A program made the translations under genes and the position numbers. A DNA stretch of 64,000 nucleotides. Source: Dermanyssus gallinae (Eukaryota > Arthropoda > Arachnida > Mesostigmata > Dermanyssidae). A model generated the notes under the pieces. The model had not been told where the DNA came from. It was given only the letters and a program-made list of their open reading frames with translations, and ran no database searches. Location of the stretch: assembly GCA_003439945.1 (NCBI GenBank), contig QVRM01000459.1:790900-854899 (forward strand). The letters run 5' to 3'. Below are positions 43,745 to 56,621 of the stretch, piece after piece (the first letter of the stretch is position 1; each line of letters opens with the position of its first letter).

Positions 43745-45200
43745 GAGTGCTGCGTTAAGGTCAACCTGAATCCGTGTATATAGATATACACTCATCCCAC
43801 AGTAATTGTAGGAGATATGAACGCAAGAACAGGCCCACGGACGTGAGGAGAGAGGCACTTACCGAAACATTGCCGTATCTGGGGCTTCTGGGTGACGAAT
43901 GACCCGAGTTTGTCAACATTTGAAGATGCAATGGGCAAATCGACTATAGATTTATTTGCTACAAATTGCCGAAACCATATATGTGTTTTGTGGGAGCAGA
44001 TTACCAAATGAGAGAAAGAGCGGACCTGACGGCGTATGAACTCGTTGGCCTCAATATCGCGGCCCTAGCCCGCCCTTGTGTGGTCACTTGAAGCGGACCG
44101 CCTCTAAAAAGCCATCGAAATCCTCGGCACCGAAAGAACAGAGCAAGATGCAAAAAGCTACAATAAACTGCTCACCACGCACTCAGAGCATGTAAAACAG
44201 AGAGGCGAAAGACGATGGTGGACTCCAACACGTACCATCTGCCGACAAACTCTGCGGCATGCCGAGACAACAACGAGTAACAACTGGAAGCAGCCCCCAA
44301 CTGCTTTATAAGACCGTGCTACAGTCCAATCAGATCATCAGTCCAAACAACGCCAGTTGCATCATACGGGATCCAGCTTGTGTGGGCAAAGCTAAACTCG
44401 GCCTAACTACTATATGCACTCGATGGGGTAAAACCAGCTTTTTCAAAACGCGTACTGGGTTTGTATACGTCAGCATACAACCGTCTCACGTATTTGCTGT
44501 ACGATACTTCACTATTCGCAGAACAGATCAAATAACAGTTTGAGCTCCCAGACATTCCCGCATACAGCGAGTTCATAGGACGATATGAAGAGAAGATGAC
44601 AGAGATCGACCAACATTTGTATACAACAAATGCAATAGTTGGGTCAGAATGAAAGGGCACGAGCAGGCGAAATATGCATATAATTGCTCGTTTTGCTGTG
44701 CACGGTTTTCACCATCTCCTAAGCCAGAAAGACGCTTATCATGAACCCTATGATACATGCGTTTGTAAATAATGTAATGGTGTACGTGTAACATATCATT
44801 GCAATGCAGTTTCCTCGCCATCAAGGCTGGCACTAAGTGATTTTTAATTTTAATAGCATTTCGAGGTTACCATAGTGATATTGATCATACTGTTATACAT
44901 TTACCCAACCTGCTGTGTAAATAAATTATGTGTAATACAGTACACAACTCTAGAACAGACGAGCAGGTTTGCGCAAGGCAGTAATCTAAGCGCCGTCCTG
45001 TTTAGTACGCTTAATATCTGAACTTCCCTCACGCATGAAGAGCGGCAACCCGCAGGCCGACATTATTATGTACACAGATGATACTGCTGTCTACAGTCAA
45101 AGCCAATTTTATCTGCAACAAGCATTCTTAACTCTAGCATTCTACTGCGCAGATATCGGTGTAGAGATAGACACGGAAAAACAGAAGGACAGCGCATTCC
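43745..45200 (+). pseudogene. T-family non-LTR relic, endonuclease to RT
   Basis: Endonuclease end: VIVGDMNARTGP (around 43808), then LSTFEDAMGKSTIDLFATNC (around 43915). Linker with ERRKTMVDSNT and a WW-type motif (around 44215). RT: FAQGSNLSAVLFSTLNI (around 44975, GxxQGDxLSPLLF block) and DIIMYTDDTAVYSQSQFYLQ (around 45065), with the catalytic pair as YTDD. It shares 'FYLQQ' and the following segment with the relic at 47.9 kb and with the family at 11-12.8 kb. Stops and frameshifts throughout. Interrupted on the right by the foldback element. Confidence 0.75.
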
Positions 45201-45210
45201 AGAATAAAAA

Positions 45211-46016
45211 CTCTCATAACAATATGCACTTATTTTAAGGTTTGGTAGAACTCGGCAAGAAAATAATTTTTCCCAATAAAAGGATGGGGCGGAAACGCCT
45301 TGTTTAGAAGTAAGGATGAAGTTTATAAATGAAGATGTTCTGCTTTTTTCTTCTACATATTTGTGCAAATTCCACGTTTGCGCAAAAAAAGTCAGCGCAC
45401 AAAGGAACCGGTCATACCGGCGTGTTCGGCAGATCTAATTCTGCGTTATCTGAATGACACCCGATGCAGGCTAGCGAAAGGCGAATAGCGGGGTCAAGGA
45501 AAGTCATACATCGAAATGTCGTCTTACGTTGAAGCTTTCACGTGCAGAACCGTAAATTGTTAATGCCTATCATTTTCGTATTAAAATGATTGTGCTTCGT
45601 TACGTAGTTGCCGCCATATCGAAGGTGAAAGCACGCATACTTTCTAGCAATTTGGCATTTATACGGTTCTGCGTGTGAAAGCTTCAGCGTAAGACATAAC
45701 AACATATCGACTTTTTATAACACGTTCCTTAAACCTGCTATTCGCCTTTCGCAAGCTTGCGTTGGATATCATTCAGATTGTGCAGACTTTTTCCCGAACA
45801 TGCCGGTATGATCGGTTCCTTTGTGCGTGGACTCTCCCGCAAACCTAGAATTAGCACAACTATGTAAGAGAAACAAAGCAGAATAGCTGATATTATAAAT
45901 TTCGTCCTCATTCCTAAACAAGACGTTTCCGCTCCTTACTTCCAAAATGTAAAAATGTTTTCTTGCCGAGTTTTACCAAACCTTAAAATAAGTACATATT
46001 AATATGATAGATCCTA
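45211..46016. mobile_element. foldback element with arms of about 350-400 bp
   Basis: Two long imperfect inverted repeats almost meet in the middle. Left arm about 45211-45565, right arm about 45655-46016, central spacer about 90 bp. Matching blocks include GGTTTGGTAGAACTCGGCAA / TTGCCGAGTTTTACCAAACC, GGAACCGGTCATACCGGCGT / ATGCCGGTATGATCGGTTCC and GCGAAAGGCGAATAGC / GCTATTCGCCTTTCGC. No coding capacity, so non-autonomous. The right end touches a (TA)n tract. Shorter relatives lie at 3499-3626, 3810-4091 and 60935-61238. TA flanks suggest a Tc1/mariner-type mobiliser, but that is inference. Confidence 0.85.

Positions 46017-46021
<5 letters not shown>

Positions 46022-46092
<71 letters not shown>
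46022..46092. repeat. (TA)n microsatellite at the foldback end
   Basis: About 35 TA units, the longest in the window. Confidence 0.97.
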
Positions 46093-46095
<3 letters not shown>

Positions 46096-46099
46096 ATCT

Positions 46100-46390
46100 G
46101 CATACAGAAGCTTCAGAAGCTCTTGGTCAACACGACGTTAATTCACTCCGACATGAAGGTCGCATCGGTAGCCTCATATAACATCACACTCATATGGGAA
46201 TATCTGTCGGCAGCGCAGCTGGATAGAGTGAAGGCAAACTTCTTCAAACGGGCCCTAGGCTTCCAGGAACTGTTTAGAATCGCCTTAATTACTGTCGAGC
46301 TCAATCGACACCGTTTATCGTGGTTGCAAAATGGGATCTACAATGTGTGTGCGCCTACTGGACTGATATGCTTCACAAGCCACTAAGAGT
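46100..46390 (+). pseudogene. T-family C-terminal fragment
   Basis: Open frame reading KVASVASYNITLIWEYLSAA, then LDRVKANFFKRALGFQEL. This matches the T-family segment after the RT ('LKIAPVASY...WEHL....L..VKA.FLKRALG', seen also at 48215 and, on the minus strand, near 11300). It probably continues the relic at 43.7-45.2 kb, separated from it by the foldback insertion and a deletion of roughly 100 codons. Confidence 0.72.
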
Positions 46391-46944
46391 CAGGCAACTC
46401 CACACCGTTCTCCGTACTGGCTAGATAAGTTAGCATTTTGTGGTCGCGCTTTACTCCATGAAAAATATTTTCAGGTGTATTAGAGCATAATTCTCAAATT
46501 TTAATGGTGATATCAATAACGTTATAAAGTTAGATAATGCTTAGATAGTACCGGGTGCCATACTGGCGTGTTCCTTTAAGTACATTAAAAATAGGTATGT
46601 GCAAAATAGCTGCAACGTTTTTGACGCATACAACATAAGGATGCAGCCCTCTCAGATGTTCAAATTTACCCTTGGCGAATAAACACGAACGCTATAAATT
46701 GCTATTTTCCTTGCGGTAAATCAAACCTAAGTAGCGCAATATAAAAATACATACCGGCAGCACCGGTGCAATATAAAATGGTGTAGATGTCCCCAGAGAG
46801 ATACACAGCGAGACATGTTAACGCTTACGGCTTTCATAACGTTTGTTGCAAAAAACTGGCTATTTGAGAGATCTCCAGAGAGCTTACTGGCGGGACAGCG
46901 GTAGGCATTTCGCAGCGCCTTTTTATTCGACACTATCCTGTTCC

Positions 46945-46965
46945 GTCTCTCTCTCTCTCTCGTTC

Positions 46966-46992
<27 letters not shown>
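46945..46992. repeat. (CT)n followed by (TA)n
   Basis: CT units at about 46945-46961 and TA units at 46966-46992. Confidence 0.95.
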
Positions 46993-46996
<4 letters not shown>

Positions 46997-47075
46997 TGTG
47001 TTATTAACACCCAAGCTGGGTAAATGTGTTTATGTTACATCAAAATGTTTCGAGACACCAACAATCTATATAAAT

Positions 47076-47078
<3 letters not shown>

Positions 47079-47116
<38 letters not shown>
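47079..47116. repeat. (TA)n microsatellite
   Basis: About nineteen TA units. Confidence 0.95.
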
Positions 47117-47119
<3 letters not shown>

Positions 47120-47439
47120 TCCAAGGTAGTAGCATAACAAAGTTGTATATCAATAACGCAGTGGGAATAATGATGTGTATACATGTAATCATGTTTTTAG
47201 TATTGACTTCACGCTATAAAAAGTGTCTTTGCCTGTTTCAAATACGCTTTTTGATTTGCTGTTACGTGCTTATAACTAGCAAGCAGCGGATTGTAAAAAA
47301 GAGCCTTTTTTAATCACTTAGAAGTAAGTGAAAGTGATAATATAATAGCTGTGTGATTGCTTACAGAAGAATGACACACCAAACAAAAAAAAATTGTGCT
47401 TGCTCCCTCTCCCTCCACGACAACGAACAGATAAGGTAG

Positions 47440-48420
47440 GTTTTAATAGGTTTTAAGTGTAGGAAATGTGGTTCCCTGGAACATCTTAGAAGGGAGTGCA
47501 AAGCTGATGCCAGGTGTTGCCTATATAATGGCGAGCACGAGGCTACGTGGGGTTCTTGCCCCGCTAGGTTAAGCCGTATAGATATGTTAATGCGGGTCTT
47601 ACGTACCGATATCGAGAAACCACCGCCGTGTTCGAGGACCTAAAGGCTTTGATACGGCCTCGATCATCCATGACAAGTTGGCACGCTGTAGGGTTCTACT
47701 GAGCATGCTAGAACTCCTAAGAAGCATCTTGCAAGAGGGTAATAATAGACGATGGGGTTGCCGAACACGCGCCGATCACTTAGACTACCGGTGTAGCCCA
47801 GGGTGAAAATCTGAGTCACCTGTTGCTCTCAATGTTGGTAAGCGATCTCCTAACGGAAATACATAGTCGGCATTCACATGTGGAAACACTTATGTATGCC
47901 GATGACTTAGAATTGTTTTCCCGAAGTCGCTTCTACTTGCAGCAGTCGCTTGTAACTCTACTGCGCTATATAATCCGGAACAAACTGAAGATTACTGCGA
48001 GCAAGGCTAACGCGATGAAGTTTTGACGAGGAGGAAAACTAGCCAAAAGCAATGCAGTTTGACTGGATTTACGAATAATCGAAATTGTTCCCTACTTTCC
48101 CTACCTGGGAATAGTGTTTTCATCATAAGTTTTTCCAGGCATGTTGAGGATAGAGTCCAAAAAAAGTCTACAATCCTATTTACAGTGTCAAGGACCCACA
48201 GGCTATCGATGGCGACTGCTGTTGTTTAACCTAAAGATTGCACCCACCTTAGGTGATTTGGTCTTATCTCTTGAGACCGAACTTAAGGGCGTTTCATCAA
48301 CTCAAGGCCAGTTTCCTAAAGAGAGCATTAAACGTCTACCGCACTAGCCTAAATAGATTAGTGTACTTAATGACGTCGTCGCCGTTATTCGTTCAGGACT
48401 TACAGAGAACGTAAAACCTA
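47440..48420 (+). pseudogene. zinc-knuckle ORF1 fragment plus T-family RT relic
   Basis: 47458-47568 encodes CRKCGSLEHLRREC, a perfect C-x2-C-x4-H-x4-C zinc knuckle. A second, damaged knuckle (CCLYNGEHEATWGSC, one Cys changed) follows. These are ORF1-type features. From about 47650, after a large deletion, comes the RT: GFDTASIIHDKLA, a QGDNLSPLL-type block broken by a stop, VETLMYADDLELFSRSRFYL (YADD intact, around 47895), KANAMKF plus RGGKLAKSNAV in the next frame, YFPYLGIVF, and LFNLKIAPT. ORF1 and RT have been fused by deletion, so the zinc knuckle may come from the same element or from a neighbouring one. Dead. Confidence 0.78.
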
Positions 48421-48429
48421 CAGAAGATA

Positions 48430-51400
48430 ACGGTCTTTAGAGAACACGTCTTCGATTGGGAAAATAAAATGGCCGACATCGATGTTTAATCACCAGATTT
48501 GCCGTTCACGGCTTCCGCCTGAACATTTGTGTGCGCGAGAAGTTTCTCGCCGGAGTGCATATGTAAACTTTGTGGCCCTCGTGTGATTGATATGACCTTC
48601 AGCTTCTCCTTAATTATTAAAACAAACTTAAAATAAACTAAATATCGGCAATATTAGTTTCGAGCTCCGCACTGCTTTACTATGAGGCGTGTCGGAGTGC
48701 ACTTGCTGCTCTATTATAAAGTTTTTGTGTGCCGTTAAAATTGATAACCCTACAACTGTAAGCATCGAGCCAAGGATGGTAAGCTCACAATGGATGTTCG
48801 TACCTACAGTCACGTTCGGTAAATAAAATGCTACTAAAATTAATACTAAAGTGCTATTTATACATTTATTCCCCTTTTAGCTCCTAATATTGAGTACTTA
48901 AATTTAATATATTCAACTTTGTGATGACCGGCCCAAATTACGAGAGACTCCATTGATTTTAGGTGTAGCGCGCTGCCTCACCTGAAGTTAAACCGAAATC
49001 ACATTAACAGCCTCCACTTGTAGACTTTATTTTAACCAGGTAAACTTAGGTCAGATTAAGACAGCGGTCGTCACCTACTCGCCACGTCGCATTCAACAGC
49101 GCCATTGGGGCACCACCTGGACCGACGCTGATACCGTGCGGCAGTAGCGCGTACTGTGACGGCGTAATCTAGGGGACTAGTGCGCTAGTCATGGTTGGCA
49201 TTGACTCGTCGCCGGTTCTATCCCTGTTGTTGATCGAATTTTTTTGAGCGATACTTATAGATAATGGATGATAGCACATACCGCTGAGAGTTAACGGCCA
49301 TGCTGCCACAAGGACTGTTGGGGAAACCCTAAATACCGCAACATGTCCGGCCCTCGGTGTCTTGAAGATATGCCTCTGGATAAATTCCAAGCCCGTAGGG
49401 GACGGGGGGAGGATAGCCTATAAATAAAAACTATTGACCTCCTTAAAAAATGTTGTAACTCGAGTAGCGAGTATTCCTTATGAGATGCTCATATAGTATA
49501 AGGCATCATCATCATCGTATCGAAGGCAAGCAGCTCACGGAACAGAAGCAGTCGCTTGCATTCTTAAAGGTCGAAGGAGTTTAGGAATTCGGAATTATGC
49601 TTCATTTTTAAATCCGTGTTCGTTGAACTGTATGATGTTCCGAAAGCGCAGTGAAAACTTTATGAAGGAATTTATAACAAGGCTTGCTGGAGCAATCGAT
49701 AACATGCAAGCGACGCGTCCCTGGTGTAAGGAGTCTCGGAAAGCCTTGTTCGTGCCGAGATTTATGCTGCCGGCATTGTTGCCTACATATTATTCCTATC
49801 TTAGTTACAAATTAGTCTTATCTTAGTTACAAATTAGTCTTATCTTAGTTACAAATTATTCTTATCTTAGATACAAATTATGCCATATAGAGGCGCCGCC
49901 GCATAAAAGAAAGGCGGACAAGCAACACTTTCTGATGATTTACACATCAAGGCAGAACAAAGAAAGACTAATTAATGTCAGTATCTCTACACACGAATCT
50001 GATTGGTCGTACCAGCACTCACGATATATGCTAGTGGCACAATAGAACAGGAATTGATCGACCTGGCGAATGGCCATTGTGACCAACAACAATGCGCCTG
50101 AATATGCATGCCATTTTTCTGCACGTAAGCTACTACAATCTGCCGGGCAACAGATATGGTGCACGATACATACAGTTCACACTCATATGTAAATAGATAC
50201 AGATGATGCAGCGGGATAGAAGGGGGGGGGGCATGCAGTGCCCTAAACAGCGCAAGGTCTGCACCATGCTTGAACGCAATGTCAGGCACATGCATTTTAT
50301 GTCAGAAACAAATCAAGTGAGTGAAACTAAGCATTTTTAGTAAATTGTTTTCCGTGGGAGCACCGAGTTGCCTCACAACATAAACTAAGCTAAGGTACAA
50401 TTGTTTTTTTAAAGAATAGAATAAAATAATGCACGTAATACCCGCAGATGGTACCGGGTTGCACAAAAAAACGCGTTGTAAATGTTAGCCTCTGATAGTG
50501 CATATGATGCTTTAAATGTTGGCAATGCTGGCATGGCCACTAAAGCAGGTGCAGTCACAAAAAGCTCAACAAATGCAGTTTTCTCGAATTTACCTTAATA
50601 TAAGTGTGACAATTTCTCACGCACGTTCTCGGGAGACAATTGTCGCTCCATTGACATCATTAATAAATTATATAAGTGTGACAATTGTCTTCAAGGGTAC
50701 GTGTCAATTGAGAGATACTATGATGACGTTAGCGATTACAATAATTTGACCATTAATACTTTTATTATTAATGCTTACATGTAGCATTAGAACACTTACT
50801 ATGTCAAACTTCCAGAGATGACAGCCATGTAACAATTCGATGACTTGTTTTACGAAATTTTTTTTAATAACAACGATACAACAACAATACACTTACCTAA
50901 ATTCTGTGTTTATAATACATTGGTTTAATTCACTATTATAAATCTACATTCACCATTTGTTGATGCATGCTCGAGCCAGATTTGAATTTAATACACGGTC
51001 GGGTGCAGCGATGAGTTTGTTTCTTAAACAGCAAACTCTCGGCAGGCCCGGCTTGATTACGACTTTTTAATAGTGCCCCGTTGGTAATGTTTATGGTTTA
51101 TGAAACAAACAACTGAATTGTGCAATTCCCACTGAGTACCTAATAGACTATGTGCCCCACCAAGAATTGGTCATAACCTGAGCTGGGAGACCTGCTTATC
51201 TGGTTTCCTAACGAAATCATATCCTACGGCATTAAGCAAGCAAGTTTCTCTGTCAAAAATTAACTATTAGGATAACTTATTAGGAACAAAACACATAAGC
51301 TTTCGTTTGAAATAATCTTGGCCGATTCTGCCTTATAGGGTAAATCCATATAGCATTCACCCATGCAGTTTTAAATTCCGCAACTCAGTGTCTAGCTAAC

Positions 51401-51430
51401 GCTGTAATTTAGCTCCTTTATTAGCGTTTA
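48430..51430. other. non-coding stretch
   Basis: No recognised gene or TE. It contains the tandem repeat at 49796-49881 and a G run at about 50222-50231. Confidence 0.4.
49796..49881. repeat. 22-bp tandem repeat, four units
   Basis: Unit CTTATCTTAGTTACAAATTA plus 2 nt, repeated four times. The first unit is one base shorter and the last diverged. Confidence 0.92.
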
Positions 51431-51438
51431 ATACACCT

Positions 51439-51963
51439 TTGTTCGACAAATGTAGTAATTTAAATAAAACTAAAGTACAGAATCCTCATCGAACTTACGC
51501 TTTGTTGTCATTACTGACAAAAACATGCATAAAGCGATTTAATCGATTAGTCAAGTATAACTCAATTATTGCTATAGCGCTTTGGTACGGACATACAATT
51601 CGTTGCGGCGTAAAAATGTTTGAAAAATATGGACCATACTGTAACAGGTGCAGCGAAAGTTCGTCACTCCATCACAGGATAATGACAACGCCGCGGGACT
51701 CCGACCACGACGACCCAGCTAAGCAAACACTGCTTGCTACGGTAAAGCAAAAACGTTCAATTTTATCATCTAGAAAAACGTCAATCAACTGCTTTGCAGT
51801 CAAACCCGCCGAGACCATTAAGGAGAGACATTCAAGTCGAGCGCGACTTAAAAAAGCGCAGCTTTGCTTCGAGTTCCTGCGATCTGACTGCGATCATTGT
51901 TCCCCTGCGGCGCAGCGACCGACAAAGAGGAGCCCCGTTAATTGGTCCCCCACGGCCGCATGA
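51439..51963 (+). other. unrecognised 174-codon open frame
   Basis: The longest open frame outside clear TE sequence in this half of the window. It includes a CxxC pair (YCNRCSES) and a basic segment (ERHSSRARLKKAQLCFEF). A second open frame overlaps it (51794-52123). No domain is recognised. It may be an exon, a TE remnant or chance. I assign no function. Confidence 0.2.
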
Positions 51964-52362
51964 CCCATGCGCGTGTCACACAATGACTTATATATCTTCT
52001 TTAATCGAGAGCTTGTCATACTGTGAGCTCACACCGTCCATGGCAAATGACACCCAACGCAACGTCGCAAAACGACTGAAGGAACCATTTCCACGTCGTC
52101 AGGAGCAAGGCTGCTTAAAGTGACTTTTCACTTGCAAGCTTAGGGAAATATGCTGTTAATGCATGCGTTTAAGAATCTTGGTAGAGTTGATGAGCTTCTC
52201 TTAAGTCTTAGAGTGCAAGTGCATGGAACGCTTCAGAAACTAATATAAGTATTGACACGTAAACGTCACTTATATTGTTATTCTTAAAAGTTAAGGTGGA
52301 TTCATCATCTGCATGTCCAGTATATACTCGTACACGTAATGAAATGCAGTATAAATTCAAAC

Positions 52363-52385
52363 TATATATATATATATATATATAT
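52363..52385. repeat. (TA)n microsatellite
   Basis: About eleven TA units. Confidence 0.95.
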
Positions 52386-53118
52386 GTGTTATTTCGACAT
52401 AAGAGATGACCTTATAAAAACAGGCGTCTAGGACTAGAAAATCTCTCGGCTAACTAAAATTCTCACCGCAATATAAATATTCCTTTACTCGCCGATCCTA
52501 GGGTGCCACCGAGATTTAGCGGATATCCTCGGCCAAAATGAATGACTTATTCGTTAGGTTGCTGACACGTAGTGTCCGCACGTGATCGCTAACATGTCCA
52601 GCGCCAATAGCTGTCTCTCGATTATCTTGATGGATTTTGTTCGAAGTGCCTTATTTGCATTCCTCGGAGCCTTATTAAGTTTAACAATGAGCACAAGGTT
52701 CTGAGTTATGATGTTGTGCATTTTTTTTTCGACACCGCACTTGAAAATTGAACCACGTAATTGCATTCTAACCTTTGATAAAATGTATTCTTTTTTCTAG
52801 ATTACGTCCATCTTGTCGCTCCTCTTGCTGAGCGATTTGTGCGGCCGACTAGTTAACGGTTAATATTGTATGCACGTCCGTGTAATTTAGTCATCATTAA
52901 AGGCCACTCAACGTACCACAGGGGCAACCTGCTCGATATGGGCCAACACGCGCTGAATGCGTTTTGCCCCCGCTTTTCCGCTCTTTACCCGCTTTTCCGC
53001 TCTTTACCCCCCTCCCCCCTCTTTCTCTTGCCCTTACGGGAGTTGTACGAAAGCGTACCAGCTATAGCTTCCTCCCTTTAGCTCTGATGGATAGGCAGAC
53101 TTCCGCTCCGCCCCCCGT

Positions 53119-53140
53119 CCCCCCCCCCCCCCCCCCCCCC
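53119..53140. repeat. poly(C) run
   Basis: Twenty-two consecutive C residues. Confidence 0.95.
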
Positions 53141-54036
53141 GACACGGGGGTGGCAAATCTCTGTGTGTGCGGCATTCGTTAGTGGCTTTCAAGCTGCGTT
53201 TACGTCAAAGAGGTGCGGCATTCCTGCTTCTCTGCCGCCAGCGCCGCTGTCGTTACCGTCGGCGCCTGCACCCCACAAAGCCAAATGAGCGGGCAGAGCC
53301 GTTTTTACGGCCAAAGTGCCGTAGCCGTCGCTTTTATATGCAGACAGCCCACAAAACACTGGCGGTAAGAGAGCGGCGGGGCTGTAAAGTGGACGCGCGC
53401 GCGTTAAGACCCTACCACCGACACAGCAGCAGCATCAGCCGGCGCTTCCACAGATCCGACAGTCCAACGGACTGATTCAAAACGTGCGAGTAAAAGAAAG
53501 AAATAGAAGGGGAGCAGGGAGAGAGAGATGGAGGTAGTTAGAGAGAGATAGAGATAGTTAGAGAGAGAGAGGTTTAGGTAGAGAGAGAGGGAGGAGTGAC
53601 GATGTAGCGACGATGAACATCAAGCCGCACCCCGGTGGTACATTGTTTTTCACCCTTCTTATTAGATTACCTTCCGTGCTACGTGCTTGGCCGTCCCGAC
53701 GGGGGCAGATTCGAACGATTGGGGATTGGGGTTCGGCCAAAAACTCCAAAAAACTCCCCAGATTGTGACTACGGAATACTGCTTTCTGCTGCCGCTGCCG
53801 CCTCGGTCCCGCTGCTGTTGTTGGTCGAAACGGGCTCAGCCGAGTTAGGACCGAGTCCCGCCTGTTCTACGGCCGTTCAACGGGAGTATGGCGATGACGA
53901 GAGCGGCGTGTCGGCGTTGGCAAGGGCGCCGAAACATCAGGAACGTGAAGGCAGCAAACTCGGCCCGTCTATATGGCCCAATAAAAGGCAGGATTGACCA
54001 GGAGTAGCCACGAGACGAGCAGCCCCGCTTGCGGAT

Positions 54037-54053
54037 GCTGCTGCTGCTGCTGC
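54037..54053. repeat. CTG trinucleotide tract
   Basis: About five to six CTG units. Confidence 0.9.
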
Positions 54054-54269
54054 TCAAGATCTATCGGATTGTTTACTTCCTCCTCTAATTAGGTTCGCTT
54101 GCAGGGCTAGACTTTGGAGGCAAAGCTCATTAAGTGAAGCCGTTATTCACTTAACTTGGTTTTCTCCTTCGTCTCCTGCCTCGCTTCACTGCCGCTGAGG
54201 GCTTTGTTTTCGCCGGTACTTGGTATAGTTTGGTTAGATCTTATCTGCAAACTCAAATTAGGAATTATA

Positions 54270-56500
54270 ACATCTCCTATACAGCTAGCAGACTGCTACG
54301 CGAACGTTTGAAAACCTATCTTTCGGAGTGGCTAACCCAACGGCCTAGTTGATCTCTATATAGCTGTAAGTGGATGCAGATAGCGGAACATGTAAGCATT
54401 TTTGTAACGTTATCTACATCTTTAGGCATTGAGTCATTCATTATGATTTTTAATGTTGCTTGTGCAAGCCTGTACATGATCGTATGTGTTTGCGCTTTGT
54501 AAGGGTGTAAATATAAGTCTCCTTTTTCGGATAGTCATGTACCAACAATTGACGCGTTTGTCTCAGAAAGGATAGAGATATTCGAAATTTTATATTTGAA
54601 ATTTTAGATTTGAGCTTATAGAGCCATGAACGGCCAATGTATCTTCTTTAAACTTCAAGATGTGTGATTTAAAACGGAAATGACACACATTCTTTCACAA
54701 TAAATAATACATTCATATCGAAAAAATCACATCTAGAACTCTACCTGCTAGAAACTTTACGCAGTGCACGCAGAACAAACCATAAACGTCATCATAACCG
54801 AAGGCTTATGATGCGACACGCAGTTTCTGATAGAAGCATAAACATAGGTAATAAAGCGGTACAACTAGTCGGCCGCTAGGTGACATCTTGATCTCCAAGA
54901 CACGGCGACTATTATTCATATGACACATAGAAGAAGAAAAACGGGCAAAGGCTGCAACGGCAATGATGTTACTAGGCAATCTGAAGGAATTTGACTTACA
55001 AAACGCCATGATAATTTTCAGAATCATAAGATGTCTAATCGTATGGCACTGCCCCCCTACGCTGACTTCCTATTTGACACTATAAGCCATAAAAAATCGA
55101 CAATGTGAATAGACCTAAACCGTTCGCAAAATGCCTAAATAATATGCACTGCAGCTGTGTGGCGAGCACACATTAATCGACGATTTCGTACAACAATCAA
55201 ATTTTAAAGGAGAAACTTATGAAGTAATATTATAGACGCTTAGAGTAAAGAACGCAACATTAAATTTATCGCCAGGAAGCACACTGATAAAATCGCTTTC
55301 AAAACAGACCGATGGAAAACTGCTATGTACAGTAATATAGGTAATTGTGCTTGTATATTGTGGAACGATAAATAGTGTGGTAGTTGAACACCGGGACTGA
55401 ACACCTCCCCTGAGAGAGGTAATGTACACAAGACCAATTTTTTTATTGATAAGTATGTTACTACCATTTCTCAAGGGAACCGCTTGCGCTTTACTTCGAT
55501 GAAAAATTGACGCAAGGTCCGGAGCTTTGCCCATCTTGTGCAGGTACTTCTAGAAGCACACAATCCCCGTTTTCACCTGCGCCAGGTGATAGGTGACGTG
55601 TTCTCTGTTATACCCTTTCTTAAGATCCGGAATGACCTGGCGGGCCCACGCTCCTGATGCCTTCGATGACGTTCGAATGGCGTGCCCATTCTTGTCGCCA
55701 CTCTTCGAGCGTTTGTTTCCAGGCTGCCACCTTCCTCTGCCGTTTTCGCTGACGATTCTGATCGCCAGCTGCCGCTGCGTTTTTTAAAATGCCTTTCAAT
55801 TCTTCTTTAACTTTATCGAGCCTGGGAAGTTAAGTAGAACCGGAAGAAACTTCTACAAGCGCAAAGGACACATGACCAAAGGTAATCAACTTTTCTATCA
55901 AGTACGTTGTGAAGTAATACATAGAGTATTCTACAAAGAACAAACAAATGAAGTGTTAAACAACGTATACATTTTATTTTAAACCCAGGTGGCACTGTCG
56001 TTCGTACACTTATAGAGTAGAAAGCCACTTAGGCCAGATATAAGAAAGAAAAAGTTGGCAAGAGATACGTGCACTAACCCGAAAATTAGATTAAATCTAA
56101 CATATTTGTATAATCTGCTAGCTATGTTCTCATCTGACTGTAGGACAAATTAAGAAAAGCCAGTTCGTTGTGTAGCTTCAGCGGCTGACCAAAATGATTG
56201 ACAGCTCTGTCTGCAAAAAAGAGTTATACTAGTTTAGTACGTTATATACATTACTACATTTCCACATTATATTTAAGTTGACTTTTAGTTACATTTTCAG
56301 ACTGAAAAACAATATAGCACCTCTCTGCTTACAACCGATTATAAAGCCCAGATATTAGCATATGCGACTCCCCTCGGTATGACCGTCGCCAGCCCTGAAC
56401 GGTTTGTTCGAGAGGGAGGAATTCTAGATATAATCAAACTCACATTATTCTAATGTTGGCTAGAAGGAGGCGACTATATGCTATCACAGCTGCCCTACAT
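54270..56500. other. non-coding stretch
   Basis: Nothing recognised. Minus-strand frames at 54806-55534 are motif-free. Confidence 0.4.
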
Positions 56501-56621
56501 TTTAGCCAGGCCACACCATGCTCGTGCTGGATCTGACTAGCTCCCACTCAGCAACATCTTCGTCGCCGCTGCGTCCGCCCTTCCCCTGACGCCGGAGAGT
56601 CTGCCAGCTTCAGGGATCTCT

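Larger units (their letters stand above)
52930..54260. other. GC-rich island with homopolymer and simple repeats
   Basis: Noticeably richer in G/C and CpG than the surrounding AT-rich DNA. It carries a 22-C run (53119-53140), (GA)n patches at 53520-53592 and a CTG tract (about 54037-54053). Open frames exist on both strands (plus 53167-53475 and 53635-53997, minus 53845-54057) without recognisable domains. CTTTTATATGCAG followed by a GGTAAGAG-like site near 53330-53370 could be splice signals. This is the best candidate for a host gene's promoter or first exon, but direction and identity are unknown. Confidence 0.35.
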
